In this document: in pieces, positions 45,160-54,823 of the stretch | Layout of the letters: every line of letters begins with the position of its first letter | Position numbering within the stretch: position 1 is the first letter of the stretch | NCBI RefSeq assembly: GCF_030814315.1 | Contig: NZ_JAUSUV010000002.1 | Coordinates: forward strand, 248,001 to 312,000 | Reading direction: 5' to 3' | DNA length: 64,000 bases | From: Croceifilum oryzae | Lineage (GTDB): Bacteria; Bacillota; Bacilli; Thermoactinomycetales; Thermoactinomycetaceae | The notes under the pieces: model-generated | The model's database searches: none | Seen by the model: only the letters and a program-made list of their open reading frames with translations | Told to the model about the DNA's origin: nothing | Translations under genes and position numbers: made by a program

Positions 45160-47307
45160 TTACTTCTCCCTAACCCTCAAAAGCCTCAATGCATTAGCCG
45201 TCACAATCAAAGTCCCACCCAAATCCGTAAACACAGCCATCCACAAAGTCAAATACCCCGGAATAATCAACAGCAGAGCCAACAATTTTAACCCAAACGC
45301 AAACGAGATATTCTGCTTAATCACCCGAAGAGCTTTTCGACTTAACCGAATCGTAAACGGGATCTTCTGCAAATCATCTCCCATCAGGGCGATGTCCGCT
45401 GTCTCGAGAGCCGTATCCGTACCAGCGCCACCCATCGCAATTCCTAGATTGGCAGTAGCAAGCGCAGGTGCATCATTAATTCCATCTCCCACCATCGCAA
45501 CTTTCGCTCCTTGATTCCGCAATACTTGAATCTGAGCCAGCTTATCTTCTGGTAAGAGTTCCGATTGAATTTGACTAATGCCTAGCTGTTTCCCGATTAC
45601 TTGCGCTGTTGCTTGATTATCGCCTGTTAACATAACCGTTTGTTTAATCCCAACACGGTGCAATTGTTGAATCACATCTGCGCTGTTCGAGCGAATCTCA
45701 TCTTGAACAGCAAACAGCGCTAGCACTTGATACTCATTGGTTAACAACATAACGGTTTGCCCTTTTGCTTGCTGCCTTTCGACTGCTTGTTGAATCGATT
45801 CAGGAAGGGCGTTAGTAAGTGATTCTGCTATATAGGACGGTTTTCCTAAGCGATAGAGAATATCATCGACTTTTCCTTCTACCCCTTTACCTGTGACCGA
45901 CATGAACGCAGTTACTTGTTTTTCCGTTTGTCCCCCTTGCTCCTGTGCATAGCGTGAAATCGCGGCTGCAATAGGATGTTGGGAGTTTTTTTCTAAAGCA
46001 TAAGCGATATCGAGAAGTGATTCTTTTGTTTCTGCTTCGGACAACATTTCAAAATGGGTAACAGTTGGAGTTCCTTTAGTTAGAGTTCCTGTTTTGTCAA
46101 AGGCGATCGTATCAATAGACCCCGCTGTTTCTAAGTGAACCCCGCCTTTGATGAGCACACCATGCCGAGCCGCATTTCCAATCGCGGTGACGATGGCAAC
46201 AGGCGTAGAAATCACGAGCGCACAAGGACATCCTACAACTAGTAGCGCTAAAGCCCGGTAAATCCATTCGGACCACCCACCGACAAAGAGAGGAGGGAGG
46301 ACGGCGATCAATAGGGCAAGTAACATGATCGCAGGTGTATAGTACCTAGCAAAACGATCCACAAAGGCTTGTGCAGGAGCCCGTTCTGCTTGAGCTTCTT
46401 CTACAAGATGAACAATTTTGGCAAGCGTAGTGTCTTTCACCCGTTTGGTTACTTGAATTTCTAAGTATCCTTCTTGGTTAATCGTTCCGGCGAAAACATC
46501 GTCCCCTATCTCTTTACTGACAGGAATCGATTCTCCTGTGATAGGAGCTTGATTAATATAGGAAGAACCAAGACTTATTTTTCCATCCATCGGGATTTTT
46601 TGCCCCGGTTTTACGAGCATCAGGTCACCGACTTGAATCTCATCGACTGAGAGAGTGATTTCCTCTCCATTCCGCCGAATGGTAGCTTGCTTAGGAGCAA
46701 TTTCCATCAAAGAACGAATCGATTTTCGCGCGCGTTCCATCGAGTACCGTTCTAGTGATTCGCTGATGGCAAATAGGATGACAACCGTTGCTCCTTCACT
46801 CCACTCACCAATAGCCGCCGCTCCGAGGATGGCAATCGTCATCAAGACTTTCATGTCAAATTGTAGCCGGACTAAATTTTTTAATCCACTTAGGAAGAGA
46901 TTCCATCCGCCTACTACGATGGAGCCAATGTAGAGAGCGATCGTTACGATCTCTTTCTCTCCCGAAGTGTAAGAGGAGAGAGCCCCTAGAAGTAACAATA
47001 CTGCTGATAGCAGGAGCTGAATGTTTTCGCGTTTCTTCCAAAAAGGTACCTTTTTCGTTTCCGCGCTCCACTGTTGGTCTGCTCGAACTTTAATTTGATC
47101 AAAAGCACCTGCTTCTTCTAATTCGGAGATCGTTGCTTTCCCGTAAACTGTCATCTTAGAAGCACCAAAATTGACCCGACAATCCTGTACATTGGGGAGT
47201 GATTTTACATTTTTTTCGAATTTTGCCGCGCAGGAGCCACATGTTAAATTATCTAATCGATATACTGTTTCATCCTGTTTTGTTTGAGTCATATCATGTT
47301 GAGACAT
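45160..47307 (-). CDS. cadA: Heavy-metal P1B-type ATPase, Cd2+/Zn2+/Pb2+ exporter
   Basis: A 715-residue membrane pump. An N-terminal HMA domain carries CGSC (Cys23/Cys26). The TM CPC motif (VGCPCALVIS, about 365) marks metal-transporting ATPases, and the phosphorylation site DKTGTLT is near residue 410. The HP motif (SQHPIAAAI) and hinge GDGINDAPALA are present. It lies two bases downstream of cadC, so the pair is one metal-inducible operon. It exports divalent soft metals from the cytosol at the cost of ATP. Confidence 0.93.
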   Translation of the reverse strand: MSQHDMTQTKQDETVYRLDNLTCGSCAAKFEKNVKSLPNVQDCRVNFGASKMTVYGKATISELEEAGAFDQIKVRADQQWSAETKKVPFWKKRENIQLLLSAVLLLLGALSSYTSGEKEIVTIALYIGSIVVGGWNLFLSGLKNLVRLQFDMKVLMTIAILGAAAIGEWSEGATVVILFAISESLERYSMERARKSIRSLMEIAPKQATIRRNGEEITLSVDEIQVGDLMLVKPGQKIPMDGKISLGSSYINQAPITGESIPVSKEIGDDVFAGTINQEGYLEIQVTKRVKDTTLAKIVHLVEEAQAERAPAQAFVDRFARYYTPAIMLLALLIAVLPPLFVGGWSEWIYRALALLVVGCPCALVISTPVAIVTAIGNAARHGVLIKGGVHLETAGSIDTIAFDKTGTLTKGTPTVTHFEMLSEAETKESLLDIAYALEKNSQHPIAAAISRYAQEQGGQTEKQVTAFMSVTGKGVEGKVDDILYRLGKPSYIAESLTNALPESIQQAVERQQAKGQTVMLLTNEYQVLALFAVQDEIRSNSADVIQQLHRVGIKQTVMLTGDNQATAQVIGKQLGISQIQSELLPEDKLAQIQVLRNQGAKVAMVGDGINDAPALATANLGIAMGGAGTDTALETADIALMGDDLQKIPFTIRLSRKALRVIKQNISFAFGLKLLALLLIIPGYLTLWMAVFTDLGGTLIVTANALRLLRVREK

Positions 47308-47309
47308 TT

Positions 47310-47684
47310 TTATCTCACCTCTTTTTGATGGACAAAAGCAAGTTGAATTAATTGACTTACATGGTCATCGTCTAAGGAGTAGTATACGAGTTTTCCTTCT
47401 TTTCGAATCTTCGCCAGCCCCATTTTTTTAAGCAGTCGAAGGTGGTGAGAAGCGGTCGCCATAGATGATGAGATGATCTCAGCTATATCACAAACACATA
47501 ACTCTCCTTCTTGATGGATAGCATAAGCGATTTTGAGCCGAGTTGGATCGGCCAAGGCTTTAAACAGTTGTGCAGTGCCTTCGAAGTCTTCCGTTTGTAA
47601 GTCTTGTTGAATTCGCGCTACTTTCGGCTCATCCACACAGACTATTTCGCATTGTTCTGCTGATTCGAGAGAGGATGGTTTCAT
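47310..47684 (-). CDS. cadC: ArsR/SmtB-family metal sensor repressor, CadC type
   Basis: A 124-residue winged-helix repressor. The alpha3N metal site of CadC is readable: Cys12 and Cys16 in the N-terminal CEIVC, and Cys63 and Cys65 in ELCVCD. A recognition helix lies around SSSMATASHHLRLLKKMG. Metal binding is expected to release it from the operators around the promoter directly upstream. Translation leads into cadA with two bases between them. Confidence 0.93.
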   Translation of the reverse strand: MKPSSLESAEQCEIVCVDEPKVARIQQDLQTEDFEGTAQLFKALADPTRLKIAYAIHQEGELCVCDIAEIISSSMATASHHLRLLKKMGLAKIRKEGKLVYYSLDDDHVSQLIQLAFVHQKEVR

Positions 47685-47702
47685 CTATACTCAATCCTTT
47701 AT

Positions 47703-47769
47703 ATTCAAGTATCTATTTGATTGTTATTATATTTCTTTCAGATACATTAGTCAAACAAACATTTGAATG
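47703..47769 (-). promoter_or_regulatory. cadCA promoter with two CadC operator-like repeats
   Basis: On the minus strand TTGACT and TATAAT are separated by exactly 17 bases (47749-47754 and 47726-47731). One inverted repeat, ATTCAAGTATCTATTTGATT (47703-47722), lies just downstream of the -10. A second, TCAAACAAACATTTGA (47751-47766), overlaps the -35. Both resemble the known cadO pattern of TTCAA/TTGAA half-sites, so repressor binding would block polymerase. Confidence 0.8.
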
Positions 47770-47856
47770 TATGAATCTATCATAACTCGTCCGAATGAAC
47801 TGACTTGTCCCTGAATAACATGTATAGAGCAACATGGGACAAAGGGGGAGCTGTGT

Positions 47857-50580
47857 GTGTCGGACACAAACCAGTGGATTGATCTTGATCCAGAACGAGT
47901 CGCACAAGAACTGAGAGTTGATTTAGAAAAGGGACTTACATCAAATGAAGCCAAAAAAAGATTCAAACAAATAGGACCGAACCAGATTAGTGAAAGTGAA
48001 AAAGCCTCCTTATTATCTGTCTTTGTAGATCAATTTAAAGACTTTATGGTACTGATCTTGTTGGCGGCTACCTTGATCTCAGGTCTACTTGGTGAATATA
48101 CCGATGCGATCGCGATTATTGCGATTGTGATGTTAAATGCGGTTCTAGGATTTATCCAAGAGATAAAAGCAGAGAAATCACTAGCGGCGCTTAAAAAGCT
48201 TTCCTCACCTACCGCCCGCGTGATGCGTGAAGGGAAGTGGGCTCGAATTCCAGCTGAGGAATTAGTTCCAGGTGACCTTATTTTTCTCGAAAGTGGCGAT
48301 CGGATTCCAGCTGATGTTCGTTTCTTTCAGGCCGTTTCGCTACGTGTAGAAGAATCAGCATTGACAGGGGAATCGCTCCCTGTTGAAAAAATATCAAGTC
48401 GTTTACCTCGTGCTGATGTACCGTTAGGCGATCGAAAAAACATGGGCTATATGGGGACGCTCGTGGTTCAAGGAACGGGAATCGGTCTGGTAGTGGATAC
48501 AGGCATGCAGACCGAGATGGGGAAAATAGCGCATCTGATTCAAGCAACGGAATCAACCGAGACACCTCTACAGCGAAGGTTGGAACAATTAGGGAAAGTG
48601 TTGATCGTGGCTTCCTTATTTTTGACCGCTGTGGTGGTTGGAACTGGGATTTGGCATGGGCAAGAGATGTATCGGATGTTTTTGGCAGGGGTTAGTTTGG
48701 CGGTTGCTGCGATTCCCGAGGGATTACCAGCCATTGTAACAGTGGCTCTGGCGTTGGGTGTTCAGCGTATGATTAAGCGGAGAGCAATCGTGCGCAAGTT
48801 GCCTTCCGTGGAAACGTTGGGCTGTGCAACGGTGATTTGTTCGGACAAGACAGGCACACTGACTCAAAATAAGATGACGGTTACCCGATTATGGACGTTA
48901 GGGAAGGATGTTGAAGTAGATCCTAATGTTTCTGCTAGTAAAGACTGCTTTTGGATTCAAAATCAGGTTATCTCACCTCAGAAAGACTTAGGTATTACTC
49001 GATTGTTAGAAATATCGGTACTGTGTAATAACGCGATCTTAGAGCGTACAGATCGGATGGATACTTGGCAAGTAGATGGTGATCCAACAGAGGGAGCTCT
49101 TCTAGTTGCGGGTGGGAAAGCAGGATTATATCAAGATGTCTTAACGAACTCATGGAAACGTTTGCGAGAGTTCCCATTTGATTCGAAGCGAAAAATGATG
49201 TCAGTTCTTTTGAACAGCCCATCAGGTCAATGTTTCCTGTATGCCAAGGGAGCGCCTGATGTGTTACTAGAAAGTTGTACGCATGCTCTCATTCAAGGAA
49301 AAGTGACCCGTCTTTCAGACCAACTTCGTGAGCAAATTCAAGAGCAAAATGAAGACTTAGCAAGTATGGCGCTACGCAACCTAGCCTTTGCTTACCGAGA
49401 AGTGGGAAAAGGAGAACAACAAAGTCCTCAAATGGCTCTTGAAGAGAGATTGGTTTTTGTCGGACTAGCGGGAATGATTGACCCACCTCGTCCCGAAGTG
49501 AAAGATGCGATTGAAATATGTCGAAATGCTGGTATCAAAACGATTATGATTACAGGAGATCATCAAGCGACAGCGGAAGCAATCGCTTATGAATTGGGGA
49601 TTAAATCAACTTCCGGATTCACGATTAGTGGGCAACAATTAAGCGAGATGAGTGATGAACAATTACAAAATAGGGTTAACGAGATTGATGTATATGCGCG
49701 AGTCTCTCCCGAACACAAACTACGGATTGTAAAAGCGCTGCAGCAAGCTGGTCACGTGGTAGCGATGACGGGAGATGGCGTAAACGATGCCCCAGCGATA
49801 AAAGCAGCCAATATTGGGATTGCGATGGGAATAGCGGGTACGGATGTTAGTAAGGAAGCTTCCTCTTTAATCTTAGCAGATGATAACTTTGCCACGATTG
49901 TTTCTGCGATTGAAGAAGGTAGGCATATCTACGATAACATTCGCAAATTTATTAGCTACTTGTTAGCCAGTAATGTGGGTGAAATTTTGGTGATGTTTTT
50001 TGCGATGTTAGCTGGGCTTCCTCTACCACTGCTACCAATCCAAATTTTATGGGTGAACTTGGTAACAGATGGTTTACCTGCGATGGCACTGGGTGTAGAT
50101 CCTGCTGAGGATAATACGATGGCTCGTGCTCCTCGAAACAGCCGTGAAAGTGTTTTTGCTAGGGGAGTCGGCTGGAAGATTCTCACACGGGGATTGCTAA
50201 TTGGCTCATGCTCTCTGCTTGCTTTTTGGGTGACCTTTATGCAATATCCAGAGAATCTCGCCGTCTCACAAACAGTCGCTTTTGCTACGTTGGTTATGGC
50301 CCAATTAATCTATGTATTTGATTGTCGCTCAGAAGGAACGATTTTTCAGAGGGCCCCATTTAATAACAAAGCTTTGCTCTTGGCAGTGGCTTCGTCGGTA
50401 TTCTTGTTGGTAGGGGTCATTTATTATTCACCCCTACAACCAATCTTTCATACGGTACCGCTCGGAATTCGGGACTGGACTTTAGTTACCGTTACGGCTT
50501 CGTTACCTGTACTCTTAGCAGGTTTGTTAGATTCGGTGGCTCTCACAGTCCGCAAGGTATTTAAGCTGAGAATCAATTAA
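47857..50580 (+). CDS. yloB: Calcium-transporting P2-type ATPase, YloB-like
   Basis: A 907-residue pump related to B. subtilis YloB and eukaryotic SERCA. The cation-ATPase N-terminal domain covers 1-75. [12 protein letters not shown] and PEGLP (TM4 calcium-binding PEGL) are present, the phosphorylation site [16 protein letters not shown] is near Asp329, and the hinge is [12 protein letters not shown]. The C-terminal half has the [10 protein letters not shown] and [18 protein letters not shown]5-TM6 motifs. GTG start after AAAGGGGGAG. In B. subtilis yloB lies between yloA and yloC; here the same order is kept, with insertions. Confidence 0.9.
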   Translation: MSDTNQWIDLDPERVAQELRVDLEKGLTSNEAKKRFKQIGPNQISESEKASLLSVFVDQFKDFMVLILLAATLISGLLGEYTDAIAIIAIVMLNAVLGFIQEIKAEKSLAALKKLSSPTARVMREGKWARIPAEELVPGDLIFLESGDRIPADVRFFQAVSLRVEESALTGESLPVEKISSRLPRADVPLGDRKNMGYMGTLVVQGTGIGLVVDTGMQTEMGKIAHLIQATESTETPLQRRLEQLGKVLIVASLFLTAVVVGTGIWHGQEMYRMFLAGVSLAVAAIPEGLPAIVTVALALGVQRMIKRRAIVRKLPSVETLGCATVICSDKTGTLTQNKMTVTRLWTLGKDVEVDPNVSASKDCFWIQNQVISPQKDLGITRLLEISVLCNNAILERTDRMDTWQVDGDPTEGALLVAGGKAGLYQDVLTNSWKRLREFPFDSKRKMMSVLLNSPSGQCFLYAKGAPDVLLESCTHALIQGKVTRLSDQLREQIQEQNEDLASMALRNLAFAYREVGKGEQQSPQMALEERLVFVGLAGMIDPPRPEVKDAIEICRNAGIKTIMITGDHQATAEAIAYELGIKSTSGFTISGQQLSEMSDEQLQNRVNEIDVYARVSPEHKLRIVKALQQAGHVVAMTGDGVNDAPAIKAANIGIAMGIAGTDVSKEASSLILADDNFATIVSAIEEGRHIYDNIRKFISYLLASNVGEILVMFFAMLAGLPLPLLPIQILWVNLVTDGLPAMALGVDPAEDNTMARAPRNSRESVFARGVGWKILTRGLLIGSCSLLAFWVTFMQYPENLAVSQTVAFATLVMAQLIYVFDCRSEGTIFQRAPFNNKALLLAVASSVFLLVGVIYYSPLQPIFHTVPLGIRDWTLVTVTASLPVLLAGLLDSVALTVRKVFKLRIN

Positions 50581-50593
50581 TTCCGTATAGCGA

Positions 50594-50640
50594 ACAGACA
50601 GATGAGTGAACATGCTCATCTGTCTGTCTGTTTGTTTTTT
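50594..50640 (+). terminator. Terminator of the calcium ATPase gene
   Basis: A perfect 13-bp stem ACAGACAGATGAG/CTCATCTGTCTGT with an 8-base loop, followed by CTGTTTGTTTTTT. Confidence 0.9.
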
Positions 50641-50718
50641 GTAAATCCTCTTTTCAGGATAAATGTTTTCTGATATGTTGAGTGAGTTAATCTTTCTCAC
50701 AAAAGGGGATTTATCCGT

Positions 50719-51573
50719 ATGCGATTTACAAAAATGCATGGTCTTAGTAATGATTTTGTGGTCGTAGTAGATCGCGAAGGTGTACCAGGCAATATAGCTC
50801 AACTTGCTGTCGCCATTTGCAATCGGCATACAGGAATCGGGGCAGATGGCTTGGTATATATCTTGCCATCTGAGGTAGCAGATTGTCAGATGCGCATTTT
50901 TAATGGAGACGGTAGCGAATCTGAGCAATGTGGAAATGCGATTCGCTGCGTTGCAAAGTATTTTTATGAGCGGATATCGAGCGGAAAAGCAGAACTTAAG
51001 ATTGAAACCAAAAGAGCCGTTCAGTCGGTTTGGCTTACAGTCAAAGAAGGAAAAGTGACCCAAGTTCGTGTGGATATGGGTCAGCCGATTTTGGAAGCAA
51101 GCCACGTTCCCGTGATCTCAACTCAATCCATTGCCCAAGACGAGCAATTAGTAGTGCAAGATCGTGAATTTGTATATAGTGCTGTATCCATGGGGAATCC
51201 ACATGCTGTGATTGAAGTGGAGAACGCACTGGAGTTTCCTCTTCATCAATACGGTCCATTAATCGAAAATCACCCCCATTTTCCAAACCGTACCAATGTA
51301 GAGTTTATTACCGTTCACCAGCCTAACTCTGTCACGATGCGGGTGTGGGAGCGGGGTGTGGGAGAGACTCAAGCTTGTGGTTCGGGTGCTTGTGCTACGG
51401 TGGTAGCGTCAGCTCGTAAAGGAAGGCTTGACCGTAAGGCTACTGTTCATCTAAAAGGAGGAGACCTTCTCATTGAATGGAGAGTAGAAGATGACCATGT
51501 CTATATGACAGGACCTGCCGCTTATTCTTTTGACGGGGATTGGGAATTACTGAGACCTGTCCATCTTGCATAG
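50719..51573 (+). CDS. dapF: Diaminopimelate epimerase
   Basis: A 284-residue PLP-independent racemase converting LL- to meso-diaminopimelate for lysine and peptidoglycan synthesis. Two pseudo-symmetric halves carry the catalytic Cys pair, EQCGNAIRC (Cys71) and ETQACGSGACA (Cys about 220). The start MRFTKMHGLSNDFVVV is standard. AAAAGGGG precedes the ATG. It is single, bounded by terminators on both sides. Confidence 0.96.
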   Translation: MRFTKMHGLSNDFVVVVDREGVPGNIAQLAVAICNRHTGIGADGLVYILPSEVADCQMRIFNGDGSESEQCGNAIRCVAKYFYERISSGKAELKIETKRAVQSVWLTVKEGKVTQVRVDMGQPILEASHVPVISTQSIAQDEQLVVQDREFVYSAVSMGNPHAVIEVENALEFPLHQYGPLIENHPHFPNRTNVEFITVHQPNSVTMRVWERGVGETQACGSGACATVVASARKGRLDRKATVHLKGGDLLIEWRVEDDHVYMTGPAAYSFDGDWELLRPVHLA

Positions 51574-51616
51574 ATTGAGTGATCATTGCATAGCCTAAAA
51601 TAACCGAATGGGTACG

Positions 51617-51660
51617 AAAGTCTCTCGTCTAGGATGTATACTGGATGAGGGGCTTTTTTA
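51617..51660 (+). terminator. Terminator of dapF
   Basis: AAAGTCTCTCGTCTAG pairs, with several G-T pairs, to CTGGATGAGGGGCTTTT, ending in TTTTTTATTT. It also borders the convergent lipoprotein gene. Confidence 0.7.
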
Positions 51661-52428
51661 TTTCCCAGCAACTTTTCGCTTTCTTATCGTCGTGAACAGG
51701 ACAACACCGAGGAATAGAATAGCGAACAAGCATAAAACGCCGACTGTAATGGGATTTGGGATTTCAACCGTCATGAAGATCGGATTTTTTTGTCCGAATT
51801 TTAAATCCCAACATAATGTCTTCCCTTCATTTTGTACCTGACTTGCATTACTATTATCTGGCGCGATGGGCAAAGTGATTTGAAACTGTAGAGAGGGTGG
51901 GGTTTCATTCTTTTTTCCAAAATAATGCTGATAGGTAGCATATAGCTTATTAACAGGCAAGTTAGTTAAATCCAAATCTGTGTTTCGATATCGGATCTGA
52001 GTGGTAAATAAATCCGAATTCCACGTTAAGTGCTTGTTTGATTTGGTTTCACTTGGCTTAAAGTCTAGTGACTGTAAGCTTGGGAGGTCGCTTTGTAGGA
52101 TCGTGGTCCATGAATTCATTAGTTGTGAGAAGTCAGGAAAATCTTGCTGGATAGGAGTATCGAGAATATTTTTTACTTCTTTCTCAGCAGAGAATCCGAC
52201 CTCTTCATTTGTTTTGATGGGGGTGATCTGATAGCCTTTTTGCCTGTAATGATCAGACAGCCAGGTTGTTATTTTACCTAGTCTGGGATCATTGGCGATC
52301 TGAAACTTATATGTACCGGATAAGTCCCAATTTATATTCATATGGATATTGGTCTGTGCACAACCAGTTAGGAGTAGACTACAACATAGTCCGATCAAGA
52401 AAATGTGGGCTTTGTGAACGAAGGACAT
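51658..52428 (-). CDS. DUF3153/LppM-like lipoprotein with C-terminal membrane anchor
   Basis: A 256-residue exported protein. A signal peptide ends in a lipobox (LLLTGC, Cys23), followed by an extracytoplasmic domain beginning TNIHMNINWDLSGTYKFQIAND, the pattern of DUF3153 proteins. A C-terminal transmembrane helix (about 228-248) precedes a basic tail (TIRKRKVAGK). So it is tethered at both ends. Function unknown; relatives are linked to envelope maintenance only loosely. AAGGAGAG precedes the ATG. Family assignment is by overall pattern. Confidence 0.7.
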   Translation of the reverse strand: MSFVHKAHIFLIGLCCSLLLTGCAQTNIHMNINWDLSGTYKFQIANDPRLGKITTWLSDHYRQKGYQITPIKTNEEVGFSAEKEVKNILDTPIQQDFPDFSQLMNSWTTILQSDLPSLQSLDFKPSETKSNKHLTWNSDLFTTQIRYRNTDLDLTNLPVNKLYATYQHYFGKKNETPPSLQFQITLPIAPDNSNASQVQNEGKTLCWDLKFGQKNPIFMTVEIPNPITVGVLCLFAILFLGVVLFTTIRKRKVAGK

Positions 52429-52518
52429 TACGAAATCTCTCCTTTTCAGGGTTTATATGTTTTGAGATGGACAATATAACAAAAAGAGGAAATCATACTC
52501 GTATGGAGGGTATTTTTT

Positions 52519-53877
52519 ATGAGTAATATTCAGTTTGAATTCCAAACAGCTAGGCCATTCTTAGGGGATCATGAAGTAACACAGCTAGCTCCTGCGATTC
52601 AATTAGCACATGAGCAATTACATAATGGAACAGGTGCAGGCTCTGATTTCTTAGGATGGGTCAATCTGCCATCCCAGTATGACCGAGAAGAGTTTGCACG
52701 AATTCAGTCCGCCGCAGAGCGAATCCAAGCAAATTCGGATGTATTAATCGTAATTGGAATTGGTGGTTCCTACTTAGGTGCGCGTGCGGTAATCGAGATG
52801 TTGTCTCACTCCTTTTACAATATGCAGACCAAAGAGCAACGGAAAACGCCAGAGATTTACTTTGTAGGTCATCATATAAGTTCGCATTATGTTGCCAACC
52901 TCCTTCAAATGATCGAAGGAAAGGATGTAAGTGTGAATGTGATTTCTAAATCGGGGACGACTACGGAACCCGCCATCGCCTTCCGTGTGTTCCGCGATTA
53001 TCTGGAAAAGCGATATGGTTTAGAAGAAGCACGGAAACGGATTTTTGCGACTACCGACCGTGAGAGAGGCGCGCTTAAGACACTTGCTACGACAGAAGGT
53101 TATGAAACATTTGTGATCCCTGACGATGTGGGGGGACGTTATTCCGTTCTTACAGCAGTTGGACTTCTACCGATTGCCGTATCGGGGATTCCGATCCAAG
53201 AGTTAATGGAAGGCGCTCAAGAAGCAGAAAAACAATACACAAATCCGGATTTGGCATCCAATCCATGTTATCAATACGTTGCTGCCAGAAATGCCTTGTA
53301 TCGCAAAGGAAAAACGACCGAAATACTAGTAAACTATGATCCAGCGCTCCAATATTTCTCTGAATGGTGGAAGCAGTTGTTTGGAGAGAGTGAAGGGAAG
53401 GACCAAAAAGGATTGTTCCCAGCATCGGTTAACTTCACTTCCGATCTTCATTCGATGGGTCAATATATCCAAGAAGGACTCCGTACCATTTTCGAAACCG
53501 TTCTCTTTGTGAAACATTCATCGCAAAAGATCGTGATTGAGAAAGCAGAGGACGATCTAGATGGGTTAAACTACCTAGCAGGGAAAGATCTTGACTTTGT
53601 GAACGCAAAGGCATTTGAAGGAACCTTGCTTGCCCATACAGATGGGGGTGTTCCGAATCTCGTCTTGCGAATAGATGAACTTACCCCACGAACAGTTGGG
53701 CACCTGATCTACTTCTTTGAAAAAGCTTGTGGAGTTAGCGGTTATCTACTAGGAGTTAACCCATTTGATCAGCCTGGAGTAGAAGCTTATAAGAAAAACA
53801 TGTTTGCTTTGCTTGGTAAACCTGGCTATGAAGATGAAAGGGAGCAACTTTTGAAGCGTTTGGAGCCGAAAGACTAA
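52519..53877 (+). CDS. pgi: Glucose-6-phosphate isomerase
   Basis: A 452-residue glycolytic enzyme interconverting glucose-6-P and fructose-6-P. It shows the sugar-isomerase motifs [14 protein letters not shown] (about 74-87), [16 protein letters not shown] (about 141-156) and [18 protein letters not shown] (about 297-314), with length typical of Bacillus Pgi (about 450). GGAGGG lies nine bases before the ATG. Monocistronic, with a terminator after the stop. Confidence 0.97.
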   Translation: MSNIQFEFQTARPFLGDHEVTQLAPAIQLAHEQLHNGTGAGSDFLGWVNLPSQYDREEFARIQSAAERIQANSDVLIVIGIGGSYLGARAVIEMLSHSFYNMQTKEQRKTPEIYFVGHHISSHYVANLLQMIEGKDVSVNVISKSGTTTEPAIAFRVFRDYLEKRYGLEEARKRIFATTDRERGALKTLATTEGYETFVIPDDVGGRYSVLTAVGLLPIAVSGIPIQELMEGAQEAEKQYTNPDLASNPCYQYVAARNALYRKGKTTEILVNYDPALQYFSEWWKQLFGESEGKDQKGLFPASVNFTSDLHSMGQYIQEGLRTIFETVLFVKHSSQKIVIEKAEDDLDGLNYLAGKDLDFVNAKAFEGTLLAHTDGGVPNLVLRIDELTPRTVGHLIYFFEKACGVSGYLLGVNPFDQPGVEAYKKNMFALLGKPGYEDEREQLLKRLEPKD

Positions 53878-53926
53878 AGACTGGTAAGTAGAGATAAATA
53901 TTGGAGCAAGATCGAGGCATGTATCC

Positions 53927-53962
53927 GACCAACTTATCTATATGTAAGTTGGTCTATTTTTT
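53927..53962 (+). terminator. Terminator of pgi
   Basis: A perfect 10-bp stem GACCAACTTA/TAAGTTGGTC with an 8-base loop, followed by TATTTTTT. Confidence 0.9.
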
Positions 53963-54036
53963 GATACATTTTTGGATTACGAGATTATAAAAACGGGTAT
54001 AGAGGAAGGAGTTATGGACGAAATGAGGAGACTGCC

Positions 54037-54627
54037 ATGCACATGGATGCAATTTGGCGTTCTTGGGATGAATCAACATTAGAGCACCTATCTTTTGATA
54101 TCAAAGATACACAGATTATTGCGAACTCTGTCATCACAGCAACTAGTGGAGTTCATCCCATTTGTATCTCATATCACTTAATTTGTGATAAAGAATGGAG
54201 GACCAGAGAAGTTTCTCTTCTCGTTTCACATGAAGAGAAGCCAAGATTTCTCCATCTACTCTCAGATGGGGAGGGAAACTGGACCTATCGAGATGGAGGT
54301 CCGATAGAGGAACTAGAAGGATGTATTGATATTGATCTTTCCATCTCTCCGTTTACCAATATTCTACCCATTCGTCGACTTCACTTTCCCATTCGGCCCA
54401 CTAATTCCATGCCCGTTGTTTATATTGATGTACCGAGCTTATCCTTGGAGCGAGGGTGTCAACGTTATACGCATTTAAAGCGGAATGGCCCCCTAGTGAA
54501 ATATAGCTTTGAAAATCTATATAAAGGATTTACCAAAGAGTTTTGGATTGATGAGCACGGACTTGTCATAGACTATCCAGGCTCATTTCGCCGAAAAGTA
54601 GAGGTAGAAGTAGAAGTCGCTGAATAA
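54037..54627 (+). CDS. Putative glycolipid-binding domain protein
   Basis: A 196-residue cytosolic protein matching the Glycolipid_bind (DUF1089) pattern. It begins AIWRSWDESTLEHLSF, has ISYHLICDKEWRTREVSL and GNWTYRDGGPIEELEGCIDIDLSISPFTNILPIRRL in the middle, and VYIDVPSLSLERGCQRYTHL near the end. The fold is a beta-barrel in solved relatives; its ligand in vivo is not established. GAGGAG lies six bases before the ATG. No obvious functional link to neighbours. Confidence 0.8.
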   Translation: MHMDAIWRSWDESTLEHLSFDIKDTQIIANSVITATSGVHPICISYHLICDKEWRTREVSLLVSHEEKPRFLHLLSDGEGNWTYRDGGPIEELEGCIDIDLSISPFTNILPIRRLHFPIRPTNSMPVVYIDVPSLSLERGCQRYTHLKRNGPLVKYSFENLYKGFTKEFWIDEHGLVIDYPGSFRRKVEVEVEVAE

Positions 54628-54695
54628 GCGGCTTTTTGTTTGGAGATTATAACTATTAGCATAAATTGCCTATTAAATATATACTTAATTATCAC

Positions 54696-54724
54696 TTGAC
54701 TACATAAAAGCATTTATGTAAAAT
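54696..54724 (+). promoter_or_regulatory. Promoter of the amino-acid permease gene
   Basis: TTGACT, a 17-base spacer and TAAAAT, in A/T-rich DNA about 100 bases before the TTG start. Confidence 0.6.
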
Positions 54725-54823
54725 GGCGTAAAGCTAGCACATATTAATATTTCATAGAATATTAGTCGTTTGAATTGTTTAAATTGTTGTGTTTTAGCTC
54801 TATAAGGAATAGGGGGACTTATC

